Part shown: positions 17,586-26,830 of the stretch, in pieces
Position numbering within the stretch: the stretch's first letter is position 1
Layout: each line of letters opens with the position of its first letter
Assembly (NCBI GenBank): GCA_015272215.1
Contig: JACYMD010000054.1
Span: 1 to 52,614, forward strand
Length of the DNA: 52,614 nt
Origin: Rivularia sp. T60_A2020_040
GTDB lineage: Bacteria > Cyanobacteriota > Cyanobacteriia > Cyanobacteriales > Nostocaceae
Reading direction: 5' to 3'
The notes under the pieces: generated by a model
What the model was told of the DNA's origin: nothing
Database searches by the model: none
Seen by the model: the letters and a program-made list of their open reading frames with translations, nothing else
Program-made: the position numbers and the translations under genes

Positions 17586-18269
17586 TTATTCCATTTGATT
17601 GTTTGCTTGTTCAAGTCTTGAGAGGGAAATTTTCGCCGATTCACTGACGTGAGAATGACTATCTTTTTCTAAATAGTGTAAAGCTGAGATACTCTTAGGA
17701 GTCGGAAGATTTCCTAAAGCCTCTGCTAAACGCTGACGAACTAACCAATCTTCCGATTGAGCAAAGCGAAGGATTTTGTCCACAGAATCGATATCTTTGA
17801 TTTCTCCCAAGGCTGCTATCGCGGCTTGTTGGATGACAATTTCTTCACTTTCCAAGGCTTTGTAAAGTACTTCTCTTGAGCGATTATCTTTCAAATTACC
17901 AAGCGCAACCGCAGCACTGAAACGTACCAACCAATCAGTATCTTCGTAAAATGCTCGTGATAGCGGTTCTATAGCTCTAGTATCACCTAAATATCCTAAA
18001 GCTCCGGCAGCATCGGCTCTGATGCCATAATCTGAGTCACTTTCCAGTGTTTGGATTAAAATTGGATAGCAATCGGGTGTTTGTTTAATGCCTAAAGCAA
18101 ATATCGCCATCGAACGTAATTGCAGAGATTCATCATCAAGCACTTTTTTGATTAAAGGTACTGCATCTTCCGCTGGAATATCTCTTAATGAAGCCAGAGC
18201 AACCATTCTATCTCTTAAGGAAGAACTTTCTAATTGAGTCGTAATTTCTTCTAAACTCGAATTTGACAT
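17586..18269 (-). CDS. HEAT-repeat protein, NblB / CpcE-like
   Basis: A 227-residue all-helical protein of about six HEAT repeats, for example LRSMAIFALGIKQ, IRADAAGALGYLGD, VRFSAAVALGNLKD and VRQRLAEALGNLP. Length and repeat type match NblB, which aids phycobilisome breakdown under starvation, and the related CpcE/CpcF lyase subunits. The neighbour cpcS supports a phycobilisome role. A single gene with no E/F partner favours NblB-like over a true CpcE/F lyase; I leave the symbol blank. Confidence 0.75.
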   Translation of the reverse strand: MSNSSLEEITTQLESSSLRDRMVALASLRDIPAEDAVPLIKKVLDDESLQLRSMAIFALGIKQTPDCYPILIQTLESDSDYGIRADAAGALGYLGDTRAIEPLSRAFYEDTDWLVRFSAAVALGNLKDNRSREVLYKALESEEIVIQQAAIAALGEIKDIDSVDKILRFAQSEDWLVRQRLAEALGNLPTPKSISALHYLEKDSHSHVSESAKISLSRLEQANNQME

Positions 18270-18364
18270 ATTATTTGTATTCTGTATTTAGATATTTATA
18301 AAACTACTGGTAGTTATATTTCTATAAGTAACATTACTTTAGCTAAGATACATTAGCCTTTGGA

Positions 18365-18916
18365 TCAGTTTTTAGAATAATTACCTATTAACCATAGTAG
18401 TACAATACCAGTAACAGTGCCACTTGCAGCCCAGCCTATACCATTAGATATGGTCCCACCACCAATTTTACAAGTGAACGCACATACATAAGAACCTACG
18501 GCACCTCTAACAGCACCACTCAAAGCGCTAGCAAATATCCACCAAAATGCATATCGAAAGTGACGACGCAATAATAACCATTGTGCAAATCCCAAAACTG
18601 CAAAATTTATGGGTTCATGAGTAGTATTTAACCAAAAGACTTCCCAGAATCCGCCAACAGATGTTAAAAAACCAACTAATTGTTGAAGATTTTCTCCAGT
18701 TAATATCCTGAAATTAACACCCAAAATCCAGCCAAAACCGCTTAAAGGTATCCACCAACCCGCATTGATATAGCGTCGCAAAACCAACCATTGAGCAGTT
18801 CCCACAACAAAGCCGCTTCCAATTAATTCCCAGAAAAAATCAGTAGGAGCAGCCATATAGCCGATAAACGCACCAGCCATACCAGTTGCTAAAATCCAGA
18901 TTATCCATAGTGACAT
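18365..18916 (-). CDS. Conserved polytopic membrane protein
   Basis: A 183-residue protein with about five hydrophobic segments. Two internal units are related: GTAQWLVLRRYI (about 39-50) and GFAQWLLLRRHF (about 110-121), each followed by an aromatic-rich helix (GWWIPLSGFGW and YAFWWIFASAL). This suggests a duplicated fold. Proteins with AQWLxLRR repeats are frequent in cyanobacteria but uncharacterised. It lies 61 bases downstream of the sugar transporter on the same strand, with tandem repeats between. Confidence 0.65.
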   Translation of the reverse strand: MSLWIIWILATGMAGAFIGYMAAPTDFFWELIGSGFVVGTAQWLVLRRYINAGWWIPLSGFGWILGVNFRILTGENLQQLVGFLTSVGGFWEVFWLNTTHEPINFAVLGFAQWLLLRRHFRYAFWWIFASALSGAVRGAVGSYVCAFTCKIGGGTISNGIGWAASGTVTGIVLLWLIGNYSKN

Positions 18917-18950
18917 GATGGGGGCAAGGGGATGGGGGGAAATAAATAAT

Positions 18951-18982
18951 AACTGTCAACTGTCAACTGTCAACTGTCAACT
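18951..18982. repeat. Heptameric short tandem repeat (CAACTGT)n
   Basis: Four CAACTGT units reach into the 3' end of the sugar transporter gene; the stop codon of that gene (18977-18979) lies in the array. Confidence 0.85.
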
Positions 18983-20428
18983 CCTCTTCCGTCTTTCTTC
19001 GAGTTTAAGCAACATTTCTGCGTGCATTTCGCGGGTTATGGGATAAAAATAGGTGAGAAATAATCCGCAAATTAAACATACTATGGGAACGGGACCAACT
19101 GTGATACGGATAGCAGATAGTGCTGTATCTGGTTGTATGGGTAACTGAATTTGTCCGGGAATATTTTCTTGAAAACCTGAAGATTCTAAAGCAATTCCGA
19201 CTAAAAATAAACCAAAAGCTAAACCAAATTTTTGCAGTAATACCATGAAACCATAAAATACTCCTTCGCGACGTTGCCCGGTTTGTAATTCATCTAGTTC
19301 AATTACATCAGGCATCATTGACCAAGGAACTAAATAAGCAACGGATACCCCAGAACCTGCGATTACTGCTAAAACATACATTAAACCAATTTGACCCGGC
19401 TGTAAAAAGAATAATCCTGTAGCTGCAATAATCCATAAAAACATTCCCATAAAGTAAACGGCTTTTTTCCCTACTCGTTTACTTAATGCACCCCAGACAA
19501 ACAACATTAATAAAGCGGTTCCTTGTACGCCAATCATGACTGCGGGTACATCTGATTCTTGCAGTTTCATGCAATAAATTACAAAATAAGGGATAACACT
19601 AGCGGTTATTTGTACTCCCAACCAAGAAAAAAGATATATACCAATAACGAATAAAAAAGGTTTGTTATTAAAAACTATTTTTATTTGTTCGACTATGGGA
19701 AGTGATTCGCTTTCCTCAGTTTGAGTGCGTTTCGCTTCAAAAACCAAAACGCGATCGCGAGTTCCCCAAACACACCAAAATAGTCCTAAGATTGAAATTA
19801 CTCCACAGATTGCTGCTAAAACTAAATACTGTTGTTGACGGTTAAATATTATGGAAAATCTTGGCGAAAATATTAATTGTGCTAAAAATAATGAAAGAAT
19901 ACTACCGCCGATGGAAAAAGCAAAGCGAATACTATTCAGACTGGTTCTTTCGTCATAATCTTGAGTTAATTCTGGAGTCATTGCCGTATAAGGCAAATTA
20001 ACTACCGTATAAAATACTTGAGAAATCACCCCAATGATGACGTAATACCAAAATAATCCCCAAACATTAGTAGTCGGTACAATCCACTGCAAAAAGAAGA
20101 AAATCCCAAAGGGAATTGCACCATATAATAACCAAGGAAGACGACGACCCCAACGACCCGATTTAGTGCGATCGGTCATCACTCCCACTATTGGGTCATT
20201 AATAGCATCCCAAATCTTACCTACCATTAAAATACTACCAGCTAAACCTGCTGGAATACCTGCGACATTTGTAAAGAAAAATAGTAGATAAAATACCGAA
20301 ATATTTGCAGTAATTGCCGGTCCCAAATCTCCTGCACCATAAGCTAACTTGGTTTTTAAGTCAAGTTTTTGATCTTTACCAACATCTTGGGGATAATCAT
20401 CAGCCGGAGAATCATTCATAACACCCAC
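18977..20428 (-). CDS. GPH-family sugar:cation symporter (MFS)
   Basis: A 483-residue transporter with about 12 membrane segments. The start region KLAYGAGDLGPAITANISVFYLL and the block VGKIWDAINDPIVGVMTDRT are hallmark motifs of the glycoside-pentoside-hexuronide:cation symporters (MelB-like). The loop DRTKSGRWGRRLPWLLYG follows. Family members import glycosides with Na+ or H+; the substrate is not predictable here. Start may be Met1 or Met4. Its C-terminal Arg-Ser and stop run into heptamer repeats. Confidence 0.85.
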   Translation of the reverse strand: MGVMNDSPADDYPQDVGKDQKLDLKTKLAYGAGDLGPAITANISVFYLLFFFTNVAGIPAGLAGSILMVGKIWDAINDPIVGVMTDRTKSGRWGRRLPWLLYGAIPFGIFFFLQWIVPTTNVWGLFWYYVIIGVISQVFYTVVNLPYTAMTPELTQDYDERTSLNSIRFAFSIGGSILSLFLAQLIFSPRFSIIFNRQQQYLVLAAICGVISILGLFWCVWGTRDRVLVFEAKRTQTEESESLPIVEQIKIVFNNKPFLFVIGIYLFSWLGVQITASVIPYFVIYCMKLQESDVPAVMIGVQGTALLMLFVWGALSKRVGKKAVYFMGMFLWIIAATGLFFLQPGQIGLMYVLAVIAGSGVSVAYLVPWSMMPDVIELDELQTGQRREGVFYGFMVLLQKFGLAFGLFLVGIALESSGFQENIPGQIQLPIQPDTALSAIRITVGPVPIVCLICGLFLTYFYPITREMHAEMLLKLEERRKRS

Positions 20429-20490
20429 ACTCGTATTACAATAAAAAGTTTGGCATCTACTATTAGTATTAGGTTTAAATTAACTCCCTT

Positions 20491-21009
20491 ATGCCAGACC
20501 TTTATATCTCGTGGTCAGATTATCACCACAAAATTGAACAACTAGCTGCTCAAATCTATAAATCCGGCTGGGAATTCAACCAAATAGTCTGCCTTGCTAG
20601 AGGTGGGCTGCGAGTCGGAGATATTATTTCCCGTATATACCAGCAGCCGCTAGCAATATTAGCAACATCATCTTACAGCGGTGCGGGCAAGCAAGAAAGG
20701 GGACAATTAACCTTTTCTGATCATTTAACTATGACTACAGAAACGTTAGGCTCGCGAATTCTCTTAGTTGATGACTTAGTAGATTCAGGCATTACCCTTA
20801 AAGATACTATTCCTTGGTTAAAGAAAAATAGTCAAACTAATATTGAAGAAATTCGTACTGGTGTGATTTGGTATAAAGCTTGTTCGGTAATAGTTCCTGA
20901 TTACTATACAGATTACCTATCCGACAATCCTTGGATTCATCAACCATTTGAACATTATGAATTCATGAATCCAGCCCAACTTGCCGAACAAAAGTTAGGA
21001 GTTAGTTGA
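20491..21009 (+). CDS. Phosphoribosyltransferase-domain protein
   Basis: A 172-residue type I phosphoribosyltransferase. The PRPP-binding loop VDDLVDSGITLK is at 93-104, and the N-terminal part has IVCLARGGLRVGD (32-44). The closest family by layout is the xanthine-guanine type, which makes nucleotides from free purines, but substrate residues cannot be judged here. Divergent from the sugar transporter (62 bases between starts). Its last residues KLGVS are made of heptamer-type sequence. Confidence 0.8.
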   Translation: MPDLYISWSDYHHKIEQLAAQIYKSGWEFNQIVCLARGGLRVGDIISRIYQQPLAILATSSYSGAGKQERGQLTFSDHLTMTTETLGSRILLVDDLVDSGITLKDTIPWLKKNSQTNIEEIRTGVIWYKACSVIVPDYYTDYLSDNPWIHQPFEHYEFMNPAQLAEQKLGVS

Positions 21010-21050
21010 CAGTTGATAGTTGACAGTGGACAACTCCTAATTCAAAACTC

Positions 21051-21083
21051 CCGTACAGACGTAGCAATACGCCCCGTCTCTAC
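21051..21083. repeat. Dispersed repeat, GTAGAGACGGGGCG type
   Basis: The stretch GACGTAGCAATACGCCCCGT followed by CTCTAC is found inverted at 22984 and 25649. A related version with an inner palindrome (GAGACGTT ... AACGTCTC) occurs at 41911, 47215 and 47870. These are short dispersed intergenic repeats. Confidence 0.8.
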
Positions 21084-21134
21084 AAAACTAACTGCTAACT
21101 TTTAATTCTCAATCCAAAATCCAAAATCTAAAAT

Positions 21135-22052
21135 CTAAAATAGTGCCAGCCATATCGGCAGAGTTACCAGTAATAATAGAGTTCCTAGGGCAATTGTACT
21201 TACTGCTAAATCGCTATCAAGTTTGAAGGCTTCGGCAATTATTAACGTAGAAAAGGCGGGAGGCATTGCTGTTTGTAATAAAATTATTTGTGCTGGAGTA
21301 CCTGTTAAACCTAAAAGTGGTAAACTGATGCCTAAAATCAGGGGTACTAGCAGCATTTTGATGGCGACGCTAGCTCCTGCTTGGGGTACATTCTGCCAAG
21401 ACTTGAGTTTGCTTAATCGCATTCCCATTAAAACTAAAGATAAAATTATCCCACTCCAACCAAATTTCTCTAAATAAAATTCTGCGACTTGGGGAATTTT
21501 TACTTGACGAAACAGCAAACCGAATCCGAAACTCCATAAAGCAGGATTGATGAATAGAACTTTGATATTTTGCCAAAAGTTGGCAGCATTACCACCAAAA
21601 CGGGCTGCAAGAGCCACACCCAAACCCCAAGTACCAAACAACGAACCTAATAAATCGTAAAATAATGCCCAAGCAAAATACTCAGTACCATATATTGATA
21701 ACGCGATGGGATAACCAAGAAAACCAGTATTTCCTACCATTGCCGATAAAATAAAACTTCCCTGAGTCGGGGATTGCGGTACCGTATTTGTAAAATAATG
21801 TTGGCATTTTATTGCCACCCAAGCAAAAAATGCTCCTAGTAAAATGGCTAGATAAGCAACTGCGGGTGCAATCAAAACTGCTCCCGATAAATCCGCTTGC
21901 CGTAAAAAAGCGACAATTCCTATAGGTATACCTACCCAAAATAGAAACTGAGCTAAGCGAGTTGGAACCGTACTTGGGAGCCTACGTCCCAGGATAAATC
22001 CAATTAAGACCAATCCCGACAGCTTAAGGTATAGTTCTAAAAGGTTTGTCAA
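21135..22052 (-). CDS. AEC-family transporter
   Basis: A 305-residue polytopic protein with about ten hydrophobic segments arranged as two related halves, as in the auxin efflux carrier (AEC) family. Characteristic pieces are GNTGFLGYPIALSIYG in the first half and QTAMPPAFSTLIIAEAF in the second. AEC proteins move organic acids or related anions across the inner membrane; the substrate is unknown. It is an isolated gene. Confidence 0.85.
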   Translation of the reverse strand: MTNLLELYLKLSGLVLIGFILGRRLPSTVPTRLAQFLFWVGIPIGIVAFLRQADLSGAVLIAPAVAYLAILLGAFFAWVAIKCQHYFTNTVPQSPTQGSFILSAMVGNTGFLGYPIALSIYGTEYFAWALFYDLLGSLFGTWGLGVALAARFGGNAANFWQNIKVLFINPALWSFGFGLLFRQVKIPQVAEFYLEKFGWSGIILSLVLMGMRLSKLKSWQNVPQAGASVAIKMLLVPLILGISLPLLGLTGTPAQIILLQTAMPPAFSTLIIAEAFKLDSDLAVSTIALGTLLLLVTLPIWLALF

Positions 22053-22156
22053 AACGTTTTAGCAGGAATTGCATATGTAACCTGTAATCTAACAGGTTTC
22101 CTTCTCTCCAGTCTACAATCTTTAATGATTACTGAACATTCATCAGGAGTTGAGCC

Positions 22157-22960
22157 TTGAATAATGAGTTTTCCGAAGAAGTACAAAACTCAACCCCCTC
22201 TGAAATTCGCGAAGATATTCCCCAAGCTTTGCGCGATACTCCTGATGCGGTACCCAAGCTAGGTTTAAATCCCTCGTTTTTGGCGATCGCCGGAGTCACG
22301 GGTTTTGTTCTGCTGGCTGCAATCAGTGGTTTGATATTTTACCTTGCTGCTCCCAAAAATACTGTTGAGCCGCAACCTGCGCCTAGTGAGACAATTACTC
22401 CTAATGCACAGAATAGCGATTCTGTCAAGAAAAAAGCTCTTTTAGGTCATTTAGAATACCCAGAAGCTCCAGAATCAGAAATTGTAGCAATAAATGCCAA
22501 CGGACGGGTAAGATTACGAGCATCTACGGGTAAAAAATTTGAGCAAATGGTGAAAGATGCCGGGAAAGCTGGTATCAGATTAGTGCCAATTTCAGGGTTT
22601 CGCTCGATTCAAGAACAGGAACAGTTATTTTTTAAAGTAGGTGCCAAACGCAACCAAACACCAGCCCAAAGAGCATCAGTTAGCGCTCCTCCCGGACACA
22701 GCGAACATCACACAGGTTACGCTGTAGATATTGGTGATGGTGCAGTACCAGCAACGAATCTGAGTGAAAATTTTGAAAATACCGCAGCCTTTAAATGGCT
22801 CGAAGCTAACGCTGCTCGTTACGGTTTTGAATTATCATTCCCTAAAGATAATCCCCAAGGTGTAAGTTACGAACCCTGGCACTGGAGATTTGTTGGCGAT
22901 CGCGATAGTCTGGAGACTTTTTATAAATCAAGGGATATTAAGCCAATTCCCACACCATAA
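22157..22960 (+). CDS. D-alanyl-D-alanine carboxypeptidase, VanY/M15B type
   Basis: A 267-residue membrane-anchored peptidase. The start is a TTG (22157), chosen because AGGAG at 22145-22149 is at the right distance and because no in-frame ATG lies nearby. One membrane helix covers about 41-64. The M15 zinc site is intact: SxHxxGxAxD appears as SEHHTGYAVD with His184 and Asp191, and EPWHW supplies His242. GFRS (147-150) is the usual substrate loop. It should trim the terminal D-Ala from peptidoglycan stem peptides in the periplasm. Confidence 0.88.
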   Translation: MNNEFSEEVQNSTPSEIREDIPQALRDTPDAVPKLGLNPSFLAIAGVTGFVLLAAISGLIFYLAAPKNTVEPQPAPSETITPNAQNSDSVKKKALLGHLEYPEAPESEIVAINANGRVRLRASTGKKFEQMVKDAGKAGIRLVPISGFRSIQEQEQLFFKVGAKRNQTPAQRASVSAPPGHSEHHTGYAVDIGDGAVPATNLSENFENTAAFKWLEANAARYGFELSFPKDNPQGVSYEPWHWRFVGDRDSLETFYKSRDIKPIPTP

Positions 22961-22983
22961 TCTTAAAAACTACAAAATATCTC

Positions 22984-23011
22984 TGTAGAGACGGGGCGTA
23001 TTGCTACGTCT
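22984..23011. repeat. Dispersed repeat, GTAGAGACGGGGCG type
   Basis: TGTAGAGACGGGGCGTATTG followed by CTACGTCT, identical in its core to the inverted copy at 21051 and the copy at 25649. Confidence 0.8.
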
Positions 23012-23060
23012 TTTTCTTCTTCAATATTCTTAAAACCAGATAACTGAGCGAGAAAATAAT

Positions 23061-23132
23061 GGAGCTAAGCGGATTCGAACCGCTGACTTCCTCAATGCCA
23101 TTGAGGCGCTCTACCAACTGAGCTATAACCCC
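23061..23132 (-). tRNA. tRNA-Ala(GGC)
   Basis: The reverse complement folds as a full cloverleaf of 72 bases: acceptor GGGGTTA/TAGCTCC, D arm GCTCAGTTGGTAGAGC, anticodon stem CCTCA/TGAGG with the loop ATGGCAT, and T arm with TTCGAAT. The anticodon GGC reads alanine GCC and GCU codons. The 3' CCA is not encoded. The variable loop is five bases, normal for class I. Confidence 0.97.
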
Positions 23133-23239
23133 GCAAAATGCATCTTTAATGATGCCTTAATTCTTAATTGTTTGTCAATACACTTTATTTGAAGAAATTT
23201 AACAATGAAATTAATGATAATGATTAAGTAACAAAAAAA

Positions 23240-23434
23240 TTATGATGAAGCTTGTAGTAAGTAGCTCATACAGTCTCCCATCAGAAAGTAAACTACCATC
23301 ATAGCCGCAGCTGAAGAAGCAACTAACATACCAGCTAGCATCAACGAAAATTCTTTGTCTTCAAAAGCTTTTTCCATTAAGTGTAAAGACCAAGCTACTA
23401 ACGCTATATCAAAAAATAAAATCGGAATCAACAT
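23240..23434 (-). CDS. Small hypothetical membrane protein
   Basis: A 64-residue protein of unknown family with two hydrophobic stretches (IPILFFDIALVAWSLHLM and LMLAGMLVASSAAAMMVVYF) separated by a charged turn KAFEDKEF, a helical-hairpin pattern. The ribosome site is weak (AAGAAAT). The clean topology makes it more likely real than chance, but no homology is known to me. Confidence 0.5.
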   Translation of the reverse strand: MLIPILFFDIALVAWSLHLMEKAFEDKEFSLMLAGMLVASSAAAMMVVYFLMGDCMSYLLQASS

Positions 23435-23535
23435 ATTTCTTAAGTTATATTAATTATTGTTAATTTATATTAACATTGTTTCTCAGAACTGTGTTGAACC
23501 AATTTAGATGTTGAAAAAGCGAAAATTTTTTCTTT

Positions 23536-24309
23536 TCAAAGCGAATTTCGGACGGGTATTTTTCGCTCATTTAAGTAATTTTTGATTTGCGCTACACTCA
23601 GCTGTCCGTAATGCAAAAGCGATGCTAATAATGCGGCTTCTGCTTGTCCTTCGGTAACTGCGTCATATATGTGTTCGCAGTTTCCCGCGCCACCAGAGGC
23701 GATTACCGGAATATTTACAGAGTTTGCGATCGCCTTTGTTAATTCAATGTCATAACCAGCTTGAGTACCATCAGCATCCATACTTGTTACCAACAGTTCT
23801 CCGGCACCTCGTTTCTCAAGTTCTTGCGCCCAGTGAAGGGCATCTAAACCAGTATTTTCTCGTCCGCCGCGAATGTAAACATCCCAACCAGAAATATTTG
23901 TATCTAACCTGCGTTTAGCGTCGATCGCGACAACTATACATTGATTGCCAAAACGTTCGCTGGCTTGATTAATGAAATCTGGGTTTCGTACCGCAGTAGA
24001 ATTAATACTAACCTTATCTGCTCCAGCTCGTAACAGTTCTTTAACATTTTCTAAGGTTTGGATGCCACCGCCGACAGTTAGGGGAATAAATACCTGTTCG
24101 GCAGTACGGTAAACCACGTCAAGAATGATACCTCTGTCTTCATGAGTGGCTGTAATATCCAGAAATACAATCTCATCTGCGCCAGCTTGGTCGTAAACCT
24201 TTGCTAATTCTACTGGGTCGCCAGCATCCTTGAGGTCTACAAAGTTAACTCCTTTTACAACTCGTCCCGCTTTGACATCTAAGCACGGTAAAATTCTCTT
24301 AGCTAGCAT
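23536..24309 (-). CDS. hisF: Imidazole glycerol phosphate synthase cyclase subunit
   Basis: HisF, the cyclase that uses ammonia from HisH to make imidazole glycerol phosphate and AICAR in histidine synthesis. The frame is open 19 codons further upstream, but the family begins [20 protein letters not shown], so I start at ATG 24309 (257 residues). The catalytic aspartates are in LDV near the start and in SMDADGTQ, and the phosphate-binding loops read GGGI and ASGGAG. Cytoplasmic, TIM barrel. No other his gene is adjacent, as usual in cyanobacteria. Confidence 0.95.
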   Translation of the reverse strand: MLAKRILPCLDVKAGRVVKGVNFVDLKDAGDPVELAKVYDQAGADEIVFLDITATHEDRGIILDVVYRTAEQVFIPLTVGGGIQTLENVKELLRAGADKVSINSTAVRNPDFINQASERFGNQCIVVAIDAKRRLDTNISGWDVYIRGGRENTGLDALHWAQELEKRGAGELLVTSMDADGTQAGYDIELTKAIANSVNIPVIASGGAGNCEHIYDAVTEGQAEAALLASLLHYGQLSVAQIKNYLNERKIPVRNSL

Positions 24310-24483
24310 GATTTCTGAAAATACTCCCATTGTATTAAGCCGGAATATAAATTTTAGAACTGACACGCGCTACTGGACAAAAAAAATTTGGCATCAGTGT
24401 TTTTTCGCATTTCCTGCGGCGATGAATTTTTCTTCATTGCTTCAATTTTTTAAACAAGCCTTCACACTATTTATAAGCGGACT

Positions 24484-25593
24484 ATGGCGATTATCTCCTC
24501 TAAAAAACAGCCCCAGCCTGAAGAACCGGACAAAGAGCCACGGCAGCGAAAGCAAGTTACGAAAGAATCGAGCGATGAGAATCTTTTGCAACCCCAAGCA
24601 GCTATAGATGAAACTGACAACAAGGAAGAGGGTATTCGTCCACAGCGATTTGCCGATTATATTGGGCAAAAAGATTTAAAAGATGTACTCGAAATTGCAA
24701 TCATTGCAGCGAAATCCAGAGGTGAAGTATTAGACCACCTACTGCTTTATGGTCCTCCAGGGCTGGGTAAAACCACAATGGCAATGATTTTAGCATCAGA
24801 GATGGGGGTTAATTATAAAATTACCAGCGCTCCTGCTTTGGAACGTCCCCGAGATATCATGGGATTGCTGATTAACCTTAAGCCTGGGGATATTATCTTT
24901 ATTGACGAAATTCATCGCCTCTCTCGAATGACCGAAGAAATTTTATACCCGGCGATGGAAGATTATCGTTTAGATATTACTGTAGGTAGAGGTTCGAGCG
25001 CTCGTACCCGCAGCATTCCCTTATCAAAGTTTACTTTAGTTGGAGCAACAACCCGCGTCGGGGCTTTGACTTCTCCTTTGCGCGATCGTTTTGGTTTAAT
25101 TCAAAAACTGAGATTTTATGAAGTTGAAGAACTCAGTCAAATTGTCTTGCGAACTGCTCAATTACTTAAAACTGATGTAAACAAAGATGGAGCCTTAGAA
25201 ATAGCGCGTAGAGCCAGAGGAACACCGCGTATTGCCAATAGATTACTCAAGCGTGTCCGCGATTATGCTGAGGTTAAATCAACTGGGGAAATTAACGAAG
25301 CCATTGCAGCCGAAGCTCTACAATTATTCCAAGTAGATCCCTGCGGCTTAGATTGGACTGACCGCACAATGTTAAGCACCATTGTAGAACAATTTAATGG
25401 CGGTCCTGTGGGATTAGATACAATTGCCGCTGCGACGGGTGAAGACACCCAAACTATAGAAGAAGTATATGAACCATATTTAATGCAAATTGGTTACTTA
25501 CAGCGGACTCATCGTGGTAGGGTAGCAACACCTGCGGCTTACAAGCATTTAGGTTTTAAACCACCAAATGAGCAGTTATCTTTGCTTGGGTAA
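24484..25593 (+). CDS. ruvB: Holliday junction branch-migration helicase RuvB
   Basis: A 369-residue RuvB, the AAA+ motor that with RuvA drives Holliday junction branch migration. Walker A is GPPGLGKT (90-97), Walker B IIFIDEIH (137-144), sensor 1 GATTR, and the DNA-binding winged-helix end is present ([16 protein letters not shown] ... [13 protein letters not shown]). An N-terminal extension of about 50 polar residues precedes the core, as in other cyanobacterial RuvB. Divergent from hisF. ATG at 24484. Confidence 0.96.
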   Translation: MAIISSKKQPQPEEPDKEPRQRKQVTKESSDENLLQPQAAIDETDNKEEGIRPQRFADYIGQKDLKDVLEIAIIAAKSRGEVLDHLLLYGPPGLGKTTMAMILASEMGVNYKITSAPALERPRDIMGLLINLKPGDIIFIDEIHRLSRMTEEILYPAMEDYRLDITVGRGSSARTRSIPLSKFTLVGATTRVGALTSPLRDRFGLIQKLRFYEVEELSQIVLRTAQLLKTDVNKDGALEIARRARGTPRIANRLLKRVRDYAEVKSTGEINEAIAAEALQLFQVDPCGLDWTDRTMLSTIVEQFNGGPVGLDTIAAATGEDTQTIEEVYEPYLMQIGYLQRTHRGRVATPAAYKHLGFKPPNEQLSLLG

Positions 25594-25604
25594 TTGGTAA
25601 AAAT

Positions 25605-25646
25605 AGTTAGGAGTTAGGAGTTAGGAGTTAGGAGTTAGGAGTTAGT
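25605..25646. repeat. Heptameric short tandem repeat (GAGTTAG)n
   Basis: About six GAGTTAG units, followed at 25649-25681 by a GTAGAGACGGGGCG-type repeat. Confidence 0.85.
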
Positions 25647-25648
25647 TT

Positions 25649-25681
25649 TGTAGAGACGGGGCGTATTGCTACGTCTGTACG
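25649..25681. repeat. Dispersed repeat, GTAGAGACGGGGCG type
   Basis: Same core as the copies at 21051 and 22984, here sandwiched between heptamer arrays, which suggests that these repeats insert in or near one another. Confidence 0.8.
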
Positions 25682-25712
25682 GGAGTTAGGAGTGAGGAGG
25701 AAATAGGGAACC

Positions 25713-25782
25713 ATCAACTGTCAACTGTCAACTGTCAACTGTCAACTCTCAACTATCAACCATCAACTATCAACTATCAACT
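25713..25782. repeat. Heptameric tandem repeat (CAACTGT)n drifting to (CAACTAT)n
   Basis: Ten or so heptamers whose unit changes from CAACTGT to CAACTAT. The array ends two bases before the start codon of the TPR gene, so the repeat supplies the whole leader near the ribosome site. Confidence 0.85.
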
Positions 25783-25784
25783 AG

Positions 25785-26591
25785 ATGATGAAACTAATCG
25801 CAATTTTACTAAGTGTACTTCTAATATTTAGCTGGGTTGAGCCTGTTACTGCTTTAAATCAACCTGCTAATCTGACACAAGAACAATTAAAACAGCAAGA
25901 TGAGTTTGCAAATCAAGCTTTTGCTGCAACGAATAAAGGTGATTTTGCTACAGCGGAGAAATATTGGACAAAAATTATCGAAGCATTTCCCGATAATGCA
26001 GCAGCTTTGAGTAATCGGGGAAATTCGAGAGTTAGTCAAAATAAATTAGAGGAAGCCCTAGCTGATTTTAATAAATCTGTAGAGCTTGCACCTAATGTTA
26101 CTGACCCTTATTTAAATAGAGGAACTGCTTTAGAAGGTTTGGGAAGATGGGATGAAGCTATAGCTGATTATAATCATGTTTTGGAATTAGACCCTTCGGA
26201 TGCAATGGCTTATAATAATCGGGGAAATGCTGAAGCTGGTTTGAGAAAATGGGATGAAGCTATAGCAGACTATCAAAAATCAGCGGAAATAGCGCCAAAT
26301 TTCGCTTTTGCTCGCGCTAATTACGTTCTTGCTCTTTACGAAACTGGTCAAAAAGATCAAGCTATCCGGGAAATGAAAAATATTATCCGTAAATATCCCC
26401 AGTTTCCTGATGTACGAGCTGCACTTACTGCTGCACTTTGGGTAGAAGGAGAAAAAGGTGAAGCTGAAAGTAATTGGGTTGCAGCTTATGGATTAGACAG
26501 TCGTTACAAAGATATTGATTGGGTGAAAAATGTGCGGCGGTGGCCTGATAGTATGGTAGCTGCTTTGGAAAAGTTTTTGAAGTTGCAGTGA
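25785..26591 (+). CDS. Exported TPR-repeat protein
   Basis: A 268-residue protein. Residues 1-24 form a signal peptide (hydrophobic core LIAILLSVLLIF, cleavage-like VTA). Four to five tetratricopeptide repeats follow (AFAATNKGDFATAEKYWTK, ALSNRGNSRVSQNKLEEAL, PYLNRGTALEGLGRWDEAI, AYNNRGNAEAGLRKWDEAI). TPRs bind partner proteins; the signal peptide places it in the periplasm or thylakoid lumen. Partner unknown. The start ATG follows directly after a heptamer array and lacks a ribosome site. Confidence 0.8.
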   Translation: MMKLIAILLSVLLIFSWVEPVTALNQPANLTQEQLKQQDEFANQAFAATNKGDFATAEKYWTKIIEAFPDNAAALSNRGNSRVSQNKLEEALADFNKSVELAPNVTDPYLNRGTALEGLGRWDEAIADYNHVLELDPSDAMAYNNRGNAEAGLRKWDEAIADYQKSAEIAPNFAFARANYVLALYETGQKDQAIREMKNIIRKYPQFPDVRAALTAALWVEGEKGEAESNWVAAYGLDSRYKDIDWVKNVRRWPDSMVAALEKFLKLQ

Positions 26592-26830
26592 TTTAACTTA
26601 TTTATGATGTTTCAATTAATGTAATGATTATTTTTTTAGAAAAATGAATGCTATTTTTTGTACTGCAAATTATCATTCATCCCGTTTACAATTGCGCTAA
26701 TCTGTGTATTTATATCCAGATGTGAAATTAGATAAATCTTATTAGTTAAAAGTGCATAAGCTAATAGAAAAATCACCTAAATAAATATTAGGAATTATAA
26801 AAAACCGCGCTGGAGTTAAAAGCATCTATC

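Noticed and set aside
25605..25782. Tandem repeats that look like a CRISPR array
   Set aside because: The units are 7 bases with no spacers, and two different heptamers are joined by a dispersed repeat. No cas genes are present.
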